Below, piece by piece: positions 1 to 5,890 of a stretch of 7,780 bases of DNA. A program made the translations under genes and the position numbers. Source of the stretch: Flavobacteriaceae bacterium (GTDB lineage Bacteria; Bacteroidota; Bacteroidia; Flavobacteriales; Flavobacteriaceae); contig JAESTN010000208.1 in the NCBI GenBank assembly GCA_016763595.1, positions 1 to 7,780 of the forward strand. The letters run 5' to 3'. The notes beneath the pieces were generated by a model, which worked only from the letters and a program-made list of their open reading frames with translations, did no database searches and was not told the origin of the DNA. How positions within the stretch are numbered: position 1 is the first letter of the stretch; each line of letters starts with the position of its first letter.

Positions 1-264
1 GGATATTTAGGAGCCAGTATTGCTCTTCTAAGTTGTATGTTGGGAAACATTTTTGGAATTGTTGGATTTGTAGCTAACGCAGAAGGACTAGGATACATTG
101 AAACTTTTTTAGGTTTGGACTACTCATTATTACCAACTATTATGGCTGACAGTTTTAGTGTAATTGACCTTTTGTTTTATGGATTTGCAATTTTTGAAGG
201 GTATAAATATTCTTTCAGAAAAATAACAGAAGAGGAAATTGAAATTCTTAATAGTTCAAAATAA
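1..264 (+). CDS. C-terminal part of an integral membrane protein (5' end outside window)
   Basis: The reading frame is open from the first base and ends at TAA 262-264, giving 87 residues of a protein that starts upstream of the window. The ATG at 37 is internal to this frame and need not be the start. Two hydrophobic stretches are visible: residues about 1-26 (small, Gly/Ala-rich, containing GNIFGIVGFVANAEGLGY) and about 53-70 (DSFSVIDLLFYGFAIFEGY). A short charged tail, FRKITEEEIEIL, follows and is probably cytoplasmic. This looks like the last two or so helices of a small multi-pass membrane protein. I do not recognise the family with enough certainty to name a function. The stop codon abuts repeat A, as happens at the stop preceding repeat D. 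Confidence 0.75.
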   Translation, partial: GYLGASIALLSCMLGNIFGIVGFVANAEGLGYIETFLGLDYSLLPTIMADSFSVIDLLFYGFAIFEGYKYSFRKITEEEIEILNSSK

Positions 265-455
265 CATTTCCCAACACTGTGTATACTTAATTACTTCATT
301 TTCGGTGAATTATAAATTTAGTTTTAAATTGAACTCACAAAAAGACGATGAAGCTTTCGGTACATCAATTTTAAAACAAACAGAGTATTTTGGCTCAGCA
401 CGGTTGCGATTCAATTTGGCTAAAATGGTGGTTTTAAAATTTATAACTGCAAAAA
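262..455 (+). repeat. Long intergenic repeat, copy A (pairs with 4274-4465)
   Basis: This non-coding spacer begins at the stop codon of the membrane-protein fragment and aligns along its whole length with copy D about 4.0 kb downstream, at roughly four in five positions. Shared exact blocks are 287-312 (TTAATTACTTC... ending GGTGAATTA), 388-408 (centred on GGCTCAGCACGG) and 430-447 (GGTTTTAAAATTTATAAC). Its first part (270-297) is the head motif also present in spacers B and C. The open frame crossing it (239-463) is not conserved in copy D, because the copies differ by single-base indels, so I treat it as non-coding. The orientation is the same in both copies: 3' of one gene and 5' of the next. 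Confidence 0.85.
390..418 (+). promoter_or_regulatory. Candidate promoter inside repeat A (TTG-N18-TCAATTTG)
   Basis: TTG at 390-392 is followed after 18 bases by TCAATTTG at 411-418. The Bacteroidota housekeeping promoter is TTG, about 17-23 bases, then TAnnTTTG, so the -7 element here has one mismatch (C for A). The same arrangement with the same spacing occurs in repeat D. It points toward the rhomboid gene starting at 503. This is inference from pattern only. Confidence 0.25.
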
Positions 456-502
456 AAATCTGAAATACGTTATCTGTGAGTCAAAAATAAACCGGTGAAT
501 AC

Positions 503-1627
503 ATGAAAAATTGGGAAGAACAAATAAAATTACCAAATAAGCAATCAGATATTAATTACGCATACATTCTCAAATCTGATACTCAACCAGTAATATGTTC
601 TTATGAAGAACTGCTTGATACTATTGAGAATAACAAAGACGTAAAATACGTTGCGACTCCACAAAATGAATGTTTTTTCATTCCTGGAACTGATTACGAA
701 ACCCTTCAACCTGTTCTAAGACAGAAAAAATTAGATATTAAAAATAATCTCAATTGGGGTATTGTATATACTTTATTGTTTGGAGGAATAATGTTTATGT
801 TTAGTGTTACCTCTGATGAGGGATTCTGGGCTAACGGGTCAGGAAAGTTAAATATTTTGATTTTTGGAATAATTCCTGTTTTTAATTCATTGTATGAACT
901 TTTTTCGATTAAAAGAATTAACAAATCAAATTATCAAAAAGAATGTACTGAACTGAAATTTGACTTTTGGATTAATCAGAAAAGAGTCATCTCAATTTTT
1001 ATAGTAACTGGTATCTTAATATTAATAACAATAATTCAATTTGTTTCAGGGTTAAACGATTCTGTTCAATTAGCTGGACTTGTCAAACCAAATACTCTTG
1101 ATGGTGAATATTGGCGTTTATTAACGTGTACATTGCTACATGGAAGTATTTTACATATTCTATTTAACGGGGCTGCAATTTTTGTTATTGGTCAAATGGT
1201 AATACGTATTACAGGGTTCTCTTATTTTGCAATCGTATTTCTTTTTTCAGGAATTTTAGGGAGTATTTTTAGCTTATTTTTCATGCCAAGTCAAACATCG
1301 GTGGGTGCATCAGGAGGTATAATGGGACTTATTGGGTTTATTTTAATTATTAGTATAAAGTTTAATGAGATCATTCCAAGGAATCTGATAAAATCAATGT
1401 TAAACACAATTATTTTGGTTGCAATAATTGGAATTTCTGCTTCCGACATAATTGATAACGCCGCACATGGAGGTGGTTTAATTGGAGGGATCGTAATAGG
1501 TCTCTTATTAATTAAAAAACGAAATAATATGATACCCTATACACCTAATTTATGGGTGAATATCCTTGGAGGCATATCTGCTTCGATATTAATTGGTGGA
1601 ATCGTAATAATAATTAAACAATTATAA
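503..1627 (+). CDS. Rhomboid-family intramembrane serine protease
   Basis: A rhomboid protease cleaves transmembrane substrates within the membrane using a Ser-His dyad. The 374-residue protein has a soluble N-terminal region (about 1-80), hydrophobic segments near 84-102, 116-136 and 162-183, and then the rhomboid core. That core contains EYWRLLTCTLLHGSILHILFN (202-222), with H218 and N222 matching the oxyanion-hole HxxxN of GlpG-type enzymes. The catalytic serine is S270 in GASGG, and the catalytic histidine is H322 in NAAHGGGLIGG. The Ser-His spacing (52 residues) and the N222-S270 spacing fit active GlpG-like rhomboids, so the enzyme should be catalytically competent. A further C-terminal hydrophobic segment lies at 352-371. 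The N-terminal domain and the additional membrane segments make it longer than the minimal six-helix form. ATG 503 follows an AT-rich leader; no upstream in-frame start looks better. The substrate is unknown and the neighbours give no hint. Confidence 0.93.
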   Translation: MKNWEEQIKLPNKQSDINYAYILKSDTQPVICSYEELLDTIENNKDVKYVATPQNECFFIPGTDYETLQPVLRQKKLDIKNNLNWGIVYTLLFGGIMFMFSVTSDEGFWANGSGKLNILIFGIIPVFNSLYELFSIKRINKSNYQKECTELKFDFWINQKRVISIFIVTGILILITIIQFVSGLNDSVQLAGLVKPNTLDGEYWRLLTCTLLHGSILHILFNGAAIFVIGQMVIRITGFSYFAIVFLFSGILGSIFSLFFMPSQTSVGASGGIMGLIGFILIISIKFNEIIPRNLIKSMLNTIILVAIIGISASDIIDNAAHGGGLIGGIVIGLLLIKKRNNMIPYTPNLWVNILGGISASILIGGIVIIIKQL

Positions 1628-1637
1628 CAGCCGTGTA

Positions 1638-1816
1638 GGCAACAACGAGTATAATGAATTGCTGTGGAATTTCTAAAACGTAAATTCATGCGAATTAATT
1701 ATCTTTCGGCTACAGCGGAAAGTACATCGCACTTTTAACCGCATAAATCAAACACAAATACGTCGGCTTTACTCTTTAACTAAGACCCACGATTTAAAAC
1801 TTAAATATCAAATAAA
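1638..1816 (+). repeat. Spacer B: head motif plus unrelated tail with a small hairpin
   Basis: Ten bases after the rhomboid stop, 1638-1664 reads GGCAACAACGAGTATAATGAATTGCTG, interrupted here only as a motif: it aligns with the openings of spacers A, C and D (CAAC, then TATAA, then AATTGCT). The remainder has no counterpart in A or D. It contains an inverted repeat, CTTTC at 1703-1707 and GAAAG at 1718-1722, with an inner GC/GC pair, flanking GGCTACAGCG. No open frame or tRNA is visible. The stretch ends directly before the ATG at 1817. Family membership rests on the head motif only. Confidence 0.55.
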
Positions 1817-2572
1817 ATGAAACAGAAAAAATTAGCCATTGGGTTTATATTTTTATTTGTGTGTTTATATACATACTCGCAAAAAAGCCTAAGTATACAT
1901 GAGTTTAAAATCACCTCTGAAGATAATGTTGAAATCTCATTATTTTCAGTTACAAACAAAGACAATATAGAGTACAGGCCTACAATACTACTGCTACATG
2001 GAGGAGGTGGGAATAAAGAATTATGGATAGATCGTAGAGAAACAGTTCAAGATTTGTACAATTCAGGATACAATGTAGTAAGTATGGATATAAGAGGACA
2101 TGGTAAATCTGATCCTCAAGTGAAAGGTGAGTTTACATTTCCTATTACTGATTTAAAAGCAGTAATTGATTGGATAGAAAACAACAACCAATTTAAATCA
2201 GGAAAAATAGGTGCCATTGGATCTTCATATGGTTCTAACATTTTAACTGCTGGAGTTGTTCTTTGGGATCTACCTATTGAAACCATCGTTTTATTCTCTG
2301 TAACTGCCGCTGCAAAAAGAGCCATCAACTTTCCGCAGAATGTTAGAATACCACCTCCATACAAACGGAACAAAATTAAATCTGCTTTTTTTATTGCTAG
2401 TGATAATGAACTAGAAAGATATATGGCTGATGAAATGGCTGAGGAATTCTATCAACAAACCGAACCTACAAGAAGAAAAAAACGTATTCTTGTTGGAAGA
2501 TATCATGGAAGTTCTCTCTATTCTTTTACAAAAGTTGAAGTACTGGAATGGTTGAAAAAAGAAGTATGGTGA
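1817..2572 (+). CDS. Exported alpha/beta hydrolase
   Basis: This 251-residue protein has a signal peptide of about 21 residues (Lys-rich start, hydrophobic core IGFIFLFVCLYTY, likely cleavage before QKS), so it should act in the periplasm or outside. The mature part is a compact alpha/beta-hydrolase domain. It shows LLLHGGGG at 58-65 (oxyanion-hole region), DIRGHGKSD at 91-99, the nucleophile elbow GSSYG with S137, a probable acid D196 in FFIASDNE, and a probable catalytic H230 in GRYHGSSL. All triad positions are present, so it is likely an active esterase or peptidase-like hydrolase; the fold alone does not tell the substrate. The start is supported by the signal peptide. The next gene begins 30 bases after its stop, so the two are probably co-transcribed. 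Confidence 0.88.
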   Translation: MKQKKLAIGFIFLFVCLYTYSQKSLSIHEFKITSEDNVEISLFSVTNKDNIEYRPTILLLHGGGGNKELWIDRRETVQDLYNSGYNVVSMDIRGHGKSDPQVKGEFTFPITDLKAVIDWIENNNQFKSGKIGAIGSSYGSNILTAGVVLWDLPIETIVLFSVTAAAKRAINFPQNVRIPPPYKRNKIKSAFFIASDNELERYMADEMAEEFYQQTEPTRRKKRILVGRYHGSSLYSFTKVEVLEWLKKEVW

Positions 2573-2602
2573 ACAATATAAAAGACATCACCCTGAAATA
2601 GA

Positions 2603-3640
2603 ATGAAGAAGAAACAAACAAAAAAAATACTTAAAATCATATTTATTATTGCAAGCATAAGCTCTTTGGCATTTGTACCATGGATTTTAGTTAAGGCTTG
2701 GATTTTACCATTACCTGATACAGTTCAAGAACAAGTAAATGAAGCCATTGGTCATGGGTTTGACGGAATGATTGTTTATGTGGATGAAGCAGGGAAACCA
2801 CCAGCATTTTATACAGCTGGCTGGAAAGACCGCAATAAGAGGATACCTGCAGATCCGCAAGCTTTATTCAAGATTGCCAGTGTTAGTAAATTGTATCATG
2901 CAGTTGCTATTACTAAATTAGTCAATGACAAACGATTGTCTTTAGATAAAACGCTCGCAGATTACTTTCCAGAACTAGTGGGAAGAATAGAGAATGCAGA
3001 AAAAATTACGTTTAGCTTAATGGTGCAACATCGAAGTGGAATTCCCAATTACACCGACCATCCTGGTTACTGGGGAAATCCACCGGAAAGTCGTGAAGAA
3101 ACCCTTAAACTCGCACTTGATTTGCCAGCTAACTTTAAACCAGGTGAAGGTTATGGGTATTCCAATACAAATTATTTGCTGCTCGGTAAACTCATAGATA
3201 AAGTAGTAGGGTATAGCCGTCACAAATATATTAAGGAAGAAATTTTGATACCACTCAAGCTTAATAATACGTTCAGCTCGCTTAGTGAGGTGAATATAGA
3301 TATTGTGATGAGTGGCTATCATATTGGACATCCCTTCGATTTAAAGACCGAAGAGTATGGAATGTTAGCTACAGCAAAGGATGTAGGTGTCTTCTTGCGG
3401 GCATTAAACAATGGCTCATTATTTGAAGAAGGAGAACAGGAAATCTATTCGTCCATTTATGAGTACAAACATTCTGGATGGGTTCCTGGATACCAGAGCT
3501 TTACGGAGTATTACGAAGATATTGATACTGTTGTTATTCAGTTTAATAACACAACCGATGCTAAGCTATACATGTGGAATTTAGCAGAAATAGTATTTAG
3601 CCGTATTGTAAAAATACTGAGAAGACAAAAAAGGCTATAA
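2603..3640 (+). CDS. Membrane-anchored beta-lactamase-family (class C/PBP-like) serine hydrolase
   Basis: This 345-residue protein has a Lys-rich N-terminus and a hydrophobic segment at about 10-30 without an obvious cleavage site, consistent with a signal anchor. The domain is therefore expected on the periplasmic side. All three motifs of the serine beta-lactamase/DD-peptidase family are visible: SxxK as S93-V-S-K96 in FKIASVSK, YSN at 186-188, and HSG at 290-292 followed by WVPGYQS. FSLMVQHRSGIPNY (137-150) is also typical of the family. Such proteins include esterases, D-amino-acid peptidases and wall-modifying enzymes; resistance to beta-lactams should not be assumed. The stretch between the TAKD region (257-260) and HSG is short compared with many relatives. 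A basic amphipathic tail (330-345, IVKILRRQKRL) ends the protein. It is probably in an operon with the hydrolase 30 bases upstream. Confidence 0.9.
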   Translation: MKKKQTKKILKIIFIIASISSLAFVPWILVKAWILPLPDTVQEQVNEAIGHGFDGMIVYVDEAGKPPAFYTAGWKDRNKRIPADPQALFKIASVSKLYHAVAITKLVNDKRLSLDKTLADYFPELVGRIENAEKITFSLMVQHRSGIPNYTDHPGYWGNPPESREETLKLALDLPANFKPGEGYGYSNTNYLLLGKLIDKVVGYSRHKYIKEEILIPLKLNNTFSSLSEVNIDIVMSGYHIGHPFDLKTEEYGMLATAKDVGVFLRALNNGSLFEEGEQEIYSSIYEYKHSGWVPGYQSFTEYYEDIDTVVIQFNNTTDAKLYMWNLAEIVFSRIVKILRRQKRL

Positions 3641-3663
3641 CAATGTTTACGCCCTTTATTTAT

Positions 3664-3811
3664 GCCAACACCGTATAAATTAATTGCTAGGGCAAGAGTA
3701 CGTATGAAGATCCTCACGGATTTCTTAGTTGGTTTTGTATTTACTAAATTAGGTGTTTGAACAACGGGACTAATCTAATACAATTACATTGGTAAAAATT
3801 AAAAAAAACAA
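3664..3811 (+). repeat. Spacer C: head motif plus unrelated tail with hairpins
   Basis: The head motif at 3664-3690 starts GCCAACACCGTATAAATTAA and continues TTGCTAG; it is the cleanest of the four heads. It lies 23 bases after the upstream stop. Downstream are an imperfect hairpin (GAAGATCC at 3706-3713 with GGATTTC at 3718-3724, one bulge) and a second inverted pair (TTAGT at 3725-3729 with ACTAA at 3743-3747). The tail is not similar to A/D. The AACGGGA at 3763-3769 recurs upstream of the SUFU gene at 5138-5144, which may be chance. No gene is seen here. Confidence 0.6.
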
Positions 3812-4276
3812 TTGATTCAATTTAAAAAAAATAAAGAGTTATTAAAATATACCGAATCATTTGAACGTATTCAAAAGGGAAAAGATAAAATTGAAAAGCT
3901 GAAAAAGGAAAATATTAAAACCGGTAAAAATGTTTTTTATGTGTTTCTTGTTTTAATATTGACATTCTTGTTTTTATGGGGCTTAGAAAGAAACAAATCT
4001 CAAAATCTAGCTAAAAATGGAATCTTGACATATGGTATTGTAAAAAACATTGTACATAATCATTACAGAATGAATGATATGGGCGGCGAATTTGTTGATA
4101 ATTATAATATAAAATATCAATTTAAAGCAACCGATAAAATTGTATTTGCAACCTATGAAGTTCAAAAACAATACTATAATCAGTACTTCAAAAAAAGTAT
4201 AAATATAAATGACACAATTTCTATTCGCTACAACCCTAAAAAAACCTATGAAAATGAAATTGCAAAAATAAAATAA
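3812..4276 (+). CDS. DUF3592-like single-helix membrane protein, probable TTG start
   Basis: The frame gives 154 residues: a charged Lys/Glu-rich helix likely to form a coiled coil (about 4-37), one membrane helix (41-57, VFYVFLVLILTFLFLWG), and a soluble domain. The soluble part has the pattern LAKNGILTYGIVKNI... NIKYQFKATDKIVFATYEVQKQYYNQYFKKSININDTISIRYNPKK. This resembles DUF3592-type domains, where a 'G-x-V' strand, a 'Y-x-F' strand and a closing 'D-x-I-x-I-x-YNP' strand form a small beta fold. The function of that family is not established. A stop codon lies at 3800-3802 in frame and the first internal ATG is near residue 87, so translation must begin at TTG 3812 or another non-ATG codon just after that stop, unless the 5' end has been lost. 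Codon use otherwise matches the neighbours. Confidence 0.7.
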   Translation: MIQFKKNKELLKYTESFERIQKGKDKIEKLKKENIKTGKNVFYVFLVLILTFLFLWGLERNKSQNLAKNGILTYGIVKNIVHNHYRMNDMGGEFVDNYNIKYQFKATDKIVFATYEVQKQYYNQYFKKSININDTISIRYNPKKTYENEIAKIK

Positions 4277-4465
4277 CCTTTGCCAACGCTATGTGTAATT
4301 AATTACTTCATTTTCGGTGAATTAAAAAATTAGTTTTAAATTGACCTCAGAAAAAGACTATGAACCTTTCGGTAACACAATTTAAAATACTCGGAGTGTT
4401 TTGGCTCAGCACGGTTGCGGATCGGTTTGCCAAAATGTTGGTTTTAAAATTTATAACCGAAAAAA
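4274..4465 (+). repeat. Long intergenic repeat, copy D (pairs with 262-455)
   Basis: Second copy of the long repeat, starting at the stop codon of the DUF3592-like gene exactly as copy A starts at a stop codon (both TAAC, then TTT, then CCAAC). Exact shared blocks lie at 4299-4324, 4399-4419 and 4440-4457. The head motif is 4282-4309. An open frame crossing it (4360-4590) runs into the following lipoprotein gene in another frame and is not matched in copy A, so it is considered spurious. Copy D ends shortly before an A-rich stretch preceding the lipoprotein start. Confidence 0.85.
4401..4429 (+). promoter_or_regulatory. Candidate promoter inside repeat D (TTG-N18-TCGGTTTG)
   Basis: TTG at 4401-4403 and TCGGTTTG at 4422-4429 are separated by 18 bases, the same spacing as in copy A. 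It resembles the Bacteroidota TTG...TAnnTTTG promoter with C in place of A in the -7 element. It would drive the lipoprotein gene at 4511. Pattern-based inference only. Confidence 0.25.
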
Positions 4466-4490
4466 ATCATCACAAAGAGGTTGCAGTAAT

Positions 4491-4502
4491 AAAAAAAAAA
4501 AA
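4491..4502 (+). repeat. A12 homopolymer just upstream of the lipoprotein start
   Basis: Twelve consecutive A residues end 8 bases before ATG 4511. A tract this long is prone to slippage during replication. In this position it would alter the leader or promoter-to-start spacing rather than the reading frame. It may also simply serve as an A-rich translation-enhancing leader, which is common in this group. Confidence 0.6.
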
Positions 4503-4510
4503 GAAGCTGA

Positions 4511-4903
4511 ATGAAAAAGACATGTATAATTTTACTTTTAAGTTGCCTTTTAACAAGTTGTGGAATTCTAATTCCTTGGCCAGAGAGTAAAAACTATCCT
4601 ACAACTACATTTTATGTAAAAAATAACGCCGATAAAGCAATTAATTTTCAATCTACTGTTTTAAAACGTTCATCTAATGGGCCTTTTAAAGTGACAGTTC
4701 CATTTACAGTGCAACCAAAAGATAGTGTTTTGGCAAGGAAAGTAGGATTTAAAAAGGATGCTGAACCTCAAAAATGGTTTATTGAATTTACAATATCTCC
4801 TGTTGTGGGAATTAAAATGAACAACCCAAATAAACCTGAAAATTGGAAAAAAGGAACGAGTATTAAAGGAAAACGATTTTATACATTTACAATTGCAGAA
4901 TAA
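4511..4903 (+). CDS. Small lipoprotein of unknown function
   Basis: This is a 130-residue protein with a clear lipoprotein signal: Lys-Lys start, hydrophobic CIILLLSCLL, lipobox LTSC with C17 as the lipidated residue. The mature part of about 113 residues alternates hydrophobic and polar residues (TTTFYVKNNADKAINFQSTV; KVTVPFTVQPKDSVLARKVG; KWFIEFTISP), suggesting a small beta-sandwich, and ends in YTFTIAE. I do not recognise the family. There are no catalytic motifs. ATG 4511 is the only start that yields the signal peptide; the overlapping frame from 4360 is rejected for that reason. It lies directly downstream of repeat D and may be transcribed from it. Confidence 0.85.
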   Translation: MKKTCIILLLSCLLTSCGILIPWPESKNYPTTTFYVKNNADKAINFQSTVLKRSSNGPFKVTVPFTVQPKDSVLARKVGFKKDAEPQKWFIEFTISPVVGIKMNNPNKPENWKKGTSIKGKRFYTFTIAE

Positions 4904-4942
4904 GTCGCAGATACTATTCGTTCAAGCATAAAACATAAAAAT

Positions 4943-5038
4943 ATGAGTATATTTTACAACAAAAAAAATAAAAAAATAACTGGAATCGCATTGGCAATAG
5001 TACTTTTTGCATTGTTGCTTATAAAGTTTGTTTTTTAA
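4943..5038 (+). CDS. Candidate 31-residue single-helix membrane microprotein
   Basis: ATG 4943 to TAA 5036-5038 encodes 31 residues: a basic N-terminus (MSIFYNKKNKK) followed by an uninterrupted hydrophobic helix (ITGIALAIVLFALLLIKFVF). This is the classic layout of a one-pass membrane microprotein. It lies 39 bases after the lipoprotein stop and 114 bases before the SUFU gene, with an A-rich leader (ACATAAAAAT) before the ATG. Support comes from the good start context and a composition typical of membrane peptides rather than random AT-rich sequence. It has no conserved motif I recognise. Possible roles include a membrane-complex subunit or a small toxic peptide; neither is shown. It could also be a chance frame. 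Confidence 0.45.
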   Translation: MSIFYNKKNKKITGIALAIVLFALLLIKFVF

Positions 5039-5152
5039 TGAAAGAGTACGGCCCAATATAATTAGTACCAGTGCATATATTTATTAAATTTTGTACTTAA
5101 AAGAAGGAACAAACCATATACAAATAGAGTAGACACTAACGGGAAAAGACAA

Positions 5153-5863
5153 ATGACTGAATATCAAAATCCATTCTCAGACAAAAAAAAGTATCACGAA
5201 CATGCTGAATGGATTGATGACCATTTAAGTAAATTCTTTGACGATAATTTAGTTTCTGTATTTCACGAAATCCCGACGTTGGATTTACATCTTGATGTTT
5301 ATTTTATAAAACCTGAAAATGCATCATACAATATACTTTTAACTTCTGGGATGAGTACTTTAAAAATGAAGGTTTCTGAGCAAGCGGAAAACCCAAAGGA
5401 CTTGGAATTTGCCGAATTAATGATGTTAATTCCGAAAAGTATTGAATTTGAACAAGTGTACTCAGGAGAAAATAAAAACGATTGGATTATTTCAGTTCTG
5501 AAAAGAACTGCAAAGTTTCCACACTTTTATGATACTTGGATTGGAATTGGACATACGATACAAGCAGAAGAAGATTTAACTCCTTATGGCAATGATACCG
5601 AGTATGTTGGTGCATTAATTCTTCCTTCTGTTACTTTCGATAAAAACTTTACTGAAATAAATAACAACGGGCGAAAAATAAATATTTACAATGTTTTTCC
5701 GCTCTATAAAAATGAAATGGAATTTAAAATAGAAAAAGGATATGGTAATTTTTTGGATGTATTAATAGAAGCTAACGGAAAGGAAATTTTGGATTTGAAT
5801 AGAAAAAACCTGATTACAAAAAAGTCTATTTGGGAACGAATCTTAACCTTAAAAAAAACATAA
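5153..5863 (+). CDS. SUFU (suppressor of fused) domain protein, possible immunity protein
   Basis: This 236-residue cytosolic protein has no signal peptide or membrane helix. It shows the bacterial SUFU-domain signature: LDLHLDVYFIKPENASYNILLTSGMST over residues 43-69, FAELMMLIP at 86-94, WIISVLKRTAKFPHFYDTWIGIGHTI at 111-136, LILPSV at 155-160, and VFPLYKNEMEF at 181-191. The domain spans nearly the whole chain. In bacteria this family is known from comparative genomics mainly as immunity proteins that neutralise secreted polymorphic toxins. Here no toxin gene is visible on either side, so it may be an orphan or have another role. The 249-base spacer upstream of it holds the microprotein frame. 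A near-match to the Bacteroidota -7 box lies at 5085-5093 (TAAATTTTG, one base too long). The galactanase gene starts 27 bases downstream. Confidence 0.85.
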   Translation: MTEYQNPFSDKKKYHEHAEWIDDHLSKFFDDNLVSVFHEIPTLDLHLDVYFIKPENASYNILLTSGMSTLKMKVSEQAENPKDLEFAELMMLIPKSIEFEQVYSGENKNDWIISVLKRTAKFPHFYDTWIGIGHTIQAEEDLTPYGNDTEYVGALILPSVTFDKNFTEINNNGRKINIYNVFPLYKNEMEFKIEKGYGNFLDVLIEANGKEILDLNRKNLITKKSIWERILTLKKT

Positions 5864-5880
5864 ACAACCCTGCTGGTTGT
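5864..5880 (+). other. Short hairpin between the SUFU and GH53 genes
   Basis: ACAACC (5864-5869) and GGTTGT (5875-5880) form a perfect 6-bp stem around the 5-base loop CTGCT. It starts right after the SUFU stop codon and ends 10 bases before the GH53 start. There is no U-run after it, so it is not a typical intrinsic terminator. It could be a weak processing or attenuation structure, or chance. Confidence 0.4.
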
Positions 5881-5890
5881 ACTTTGAAAA

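Noticed and set aside
239..463. 74-residue open frame across repeat A
   Set aside because: It overlaps the end of the upstream gene, lies inside the repeat, and its frame is broken by indels in copy D.
706..924. Minus-strand open frame inside the rhomboid gene
   Set aside because: It is entirely antisense to a gene with a complete catalytic signature and its translation has no recognisable features.
2116..2373. Minus-strand open frame inside the alpha/beta hydrolase gene
   Set aside because: It is antisense to the catalytic core and has no independent support.
3017..3331. Minus-strand open frame inside the serine hydrolase gene
   Set aside because: It is a shadow of the coding strand, which carries the SxxK/YSN/HSG motifs.
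2603..3640. Antibiotic-resistance beta-lactamase
   Set aside because: The motifs place it in the broad serine hydrolase/PBP-like family, but the membrane anchor and sequence pattern fit esterase or peptidase relatives, and nothing points to resistance.
262..4465. Spacers as integron attC sites
   Set aside because: The heads read TCCCAAC, AGGCAAC or TGCCAAC rather than RYYYAAC, no matching GTTRRRY right end is seen at a consistent place, the spacers lack the nested inverted arms of attC, and no integrase is in the window.
4360..4590. 76-residue open frame across repeat D into the lipoprotein gene
   Set aside because: It overlaps the well-supported lipoprotein start and signal peptide in another frame and has no counterpart in repeat A.
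5864..5890. Intrinsic terminator after the SUFU gene
   Set aside because: The 6-bp stem is not followed by a T-run and the next gene starts 10 bases later.
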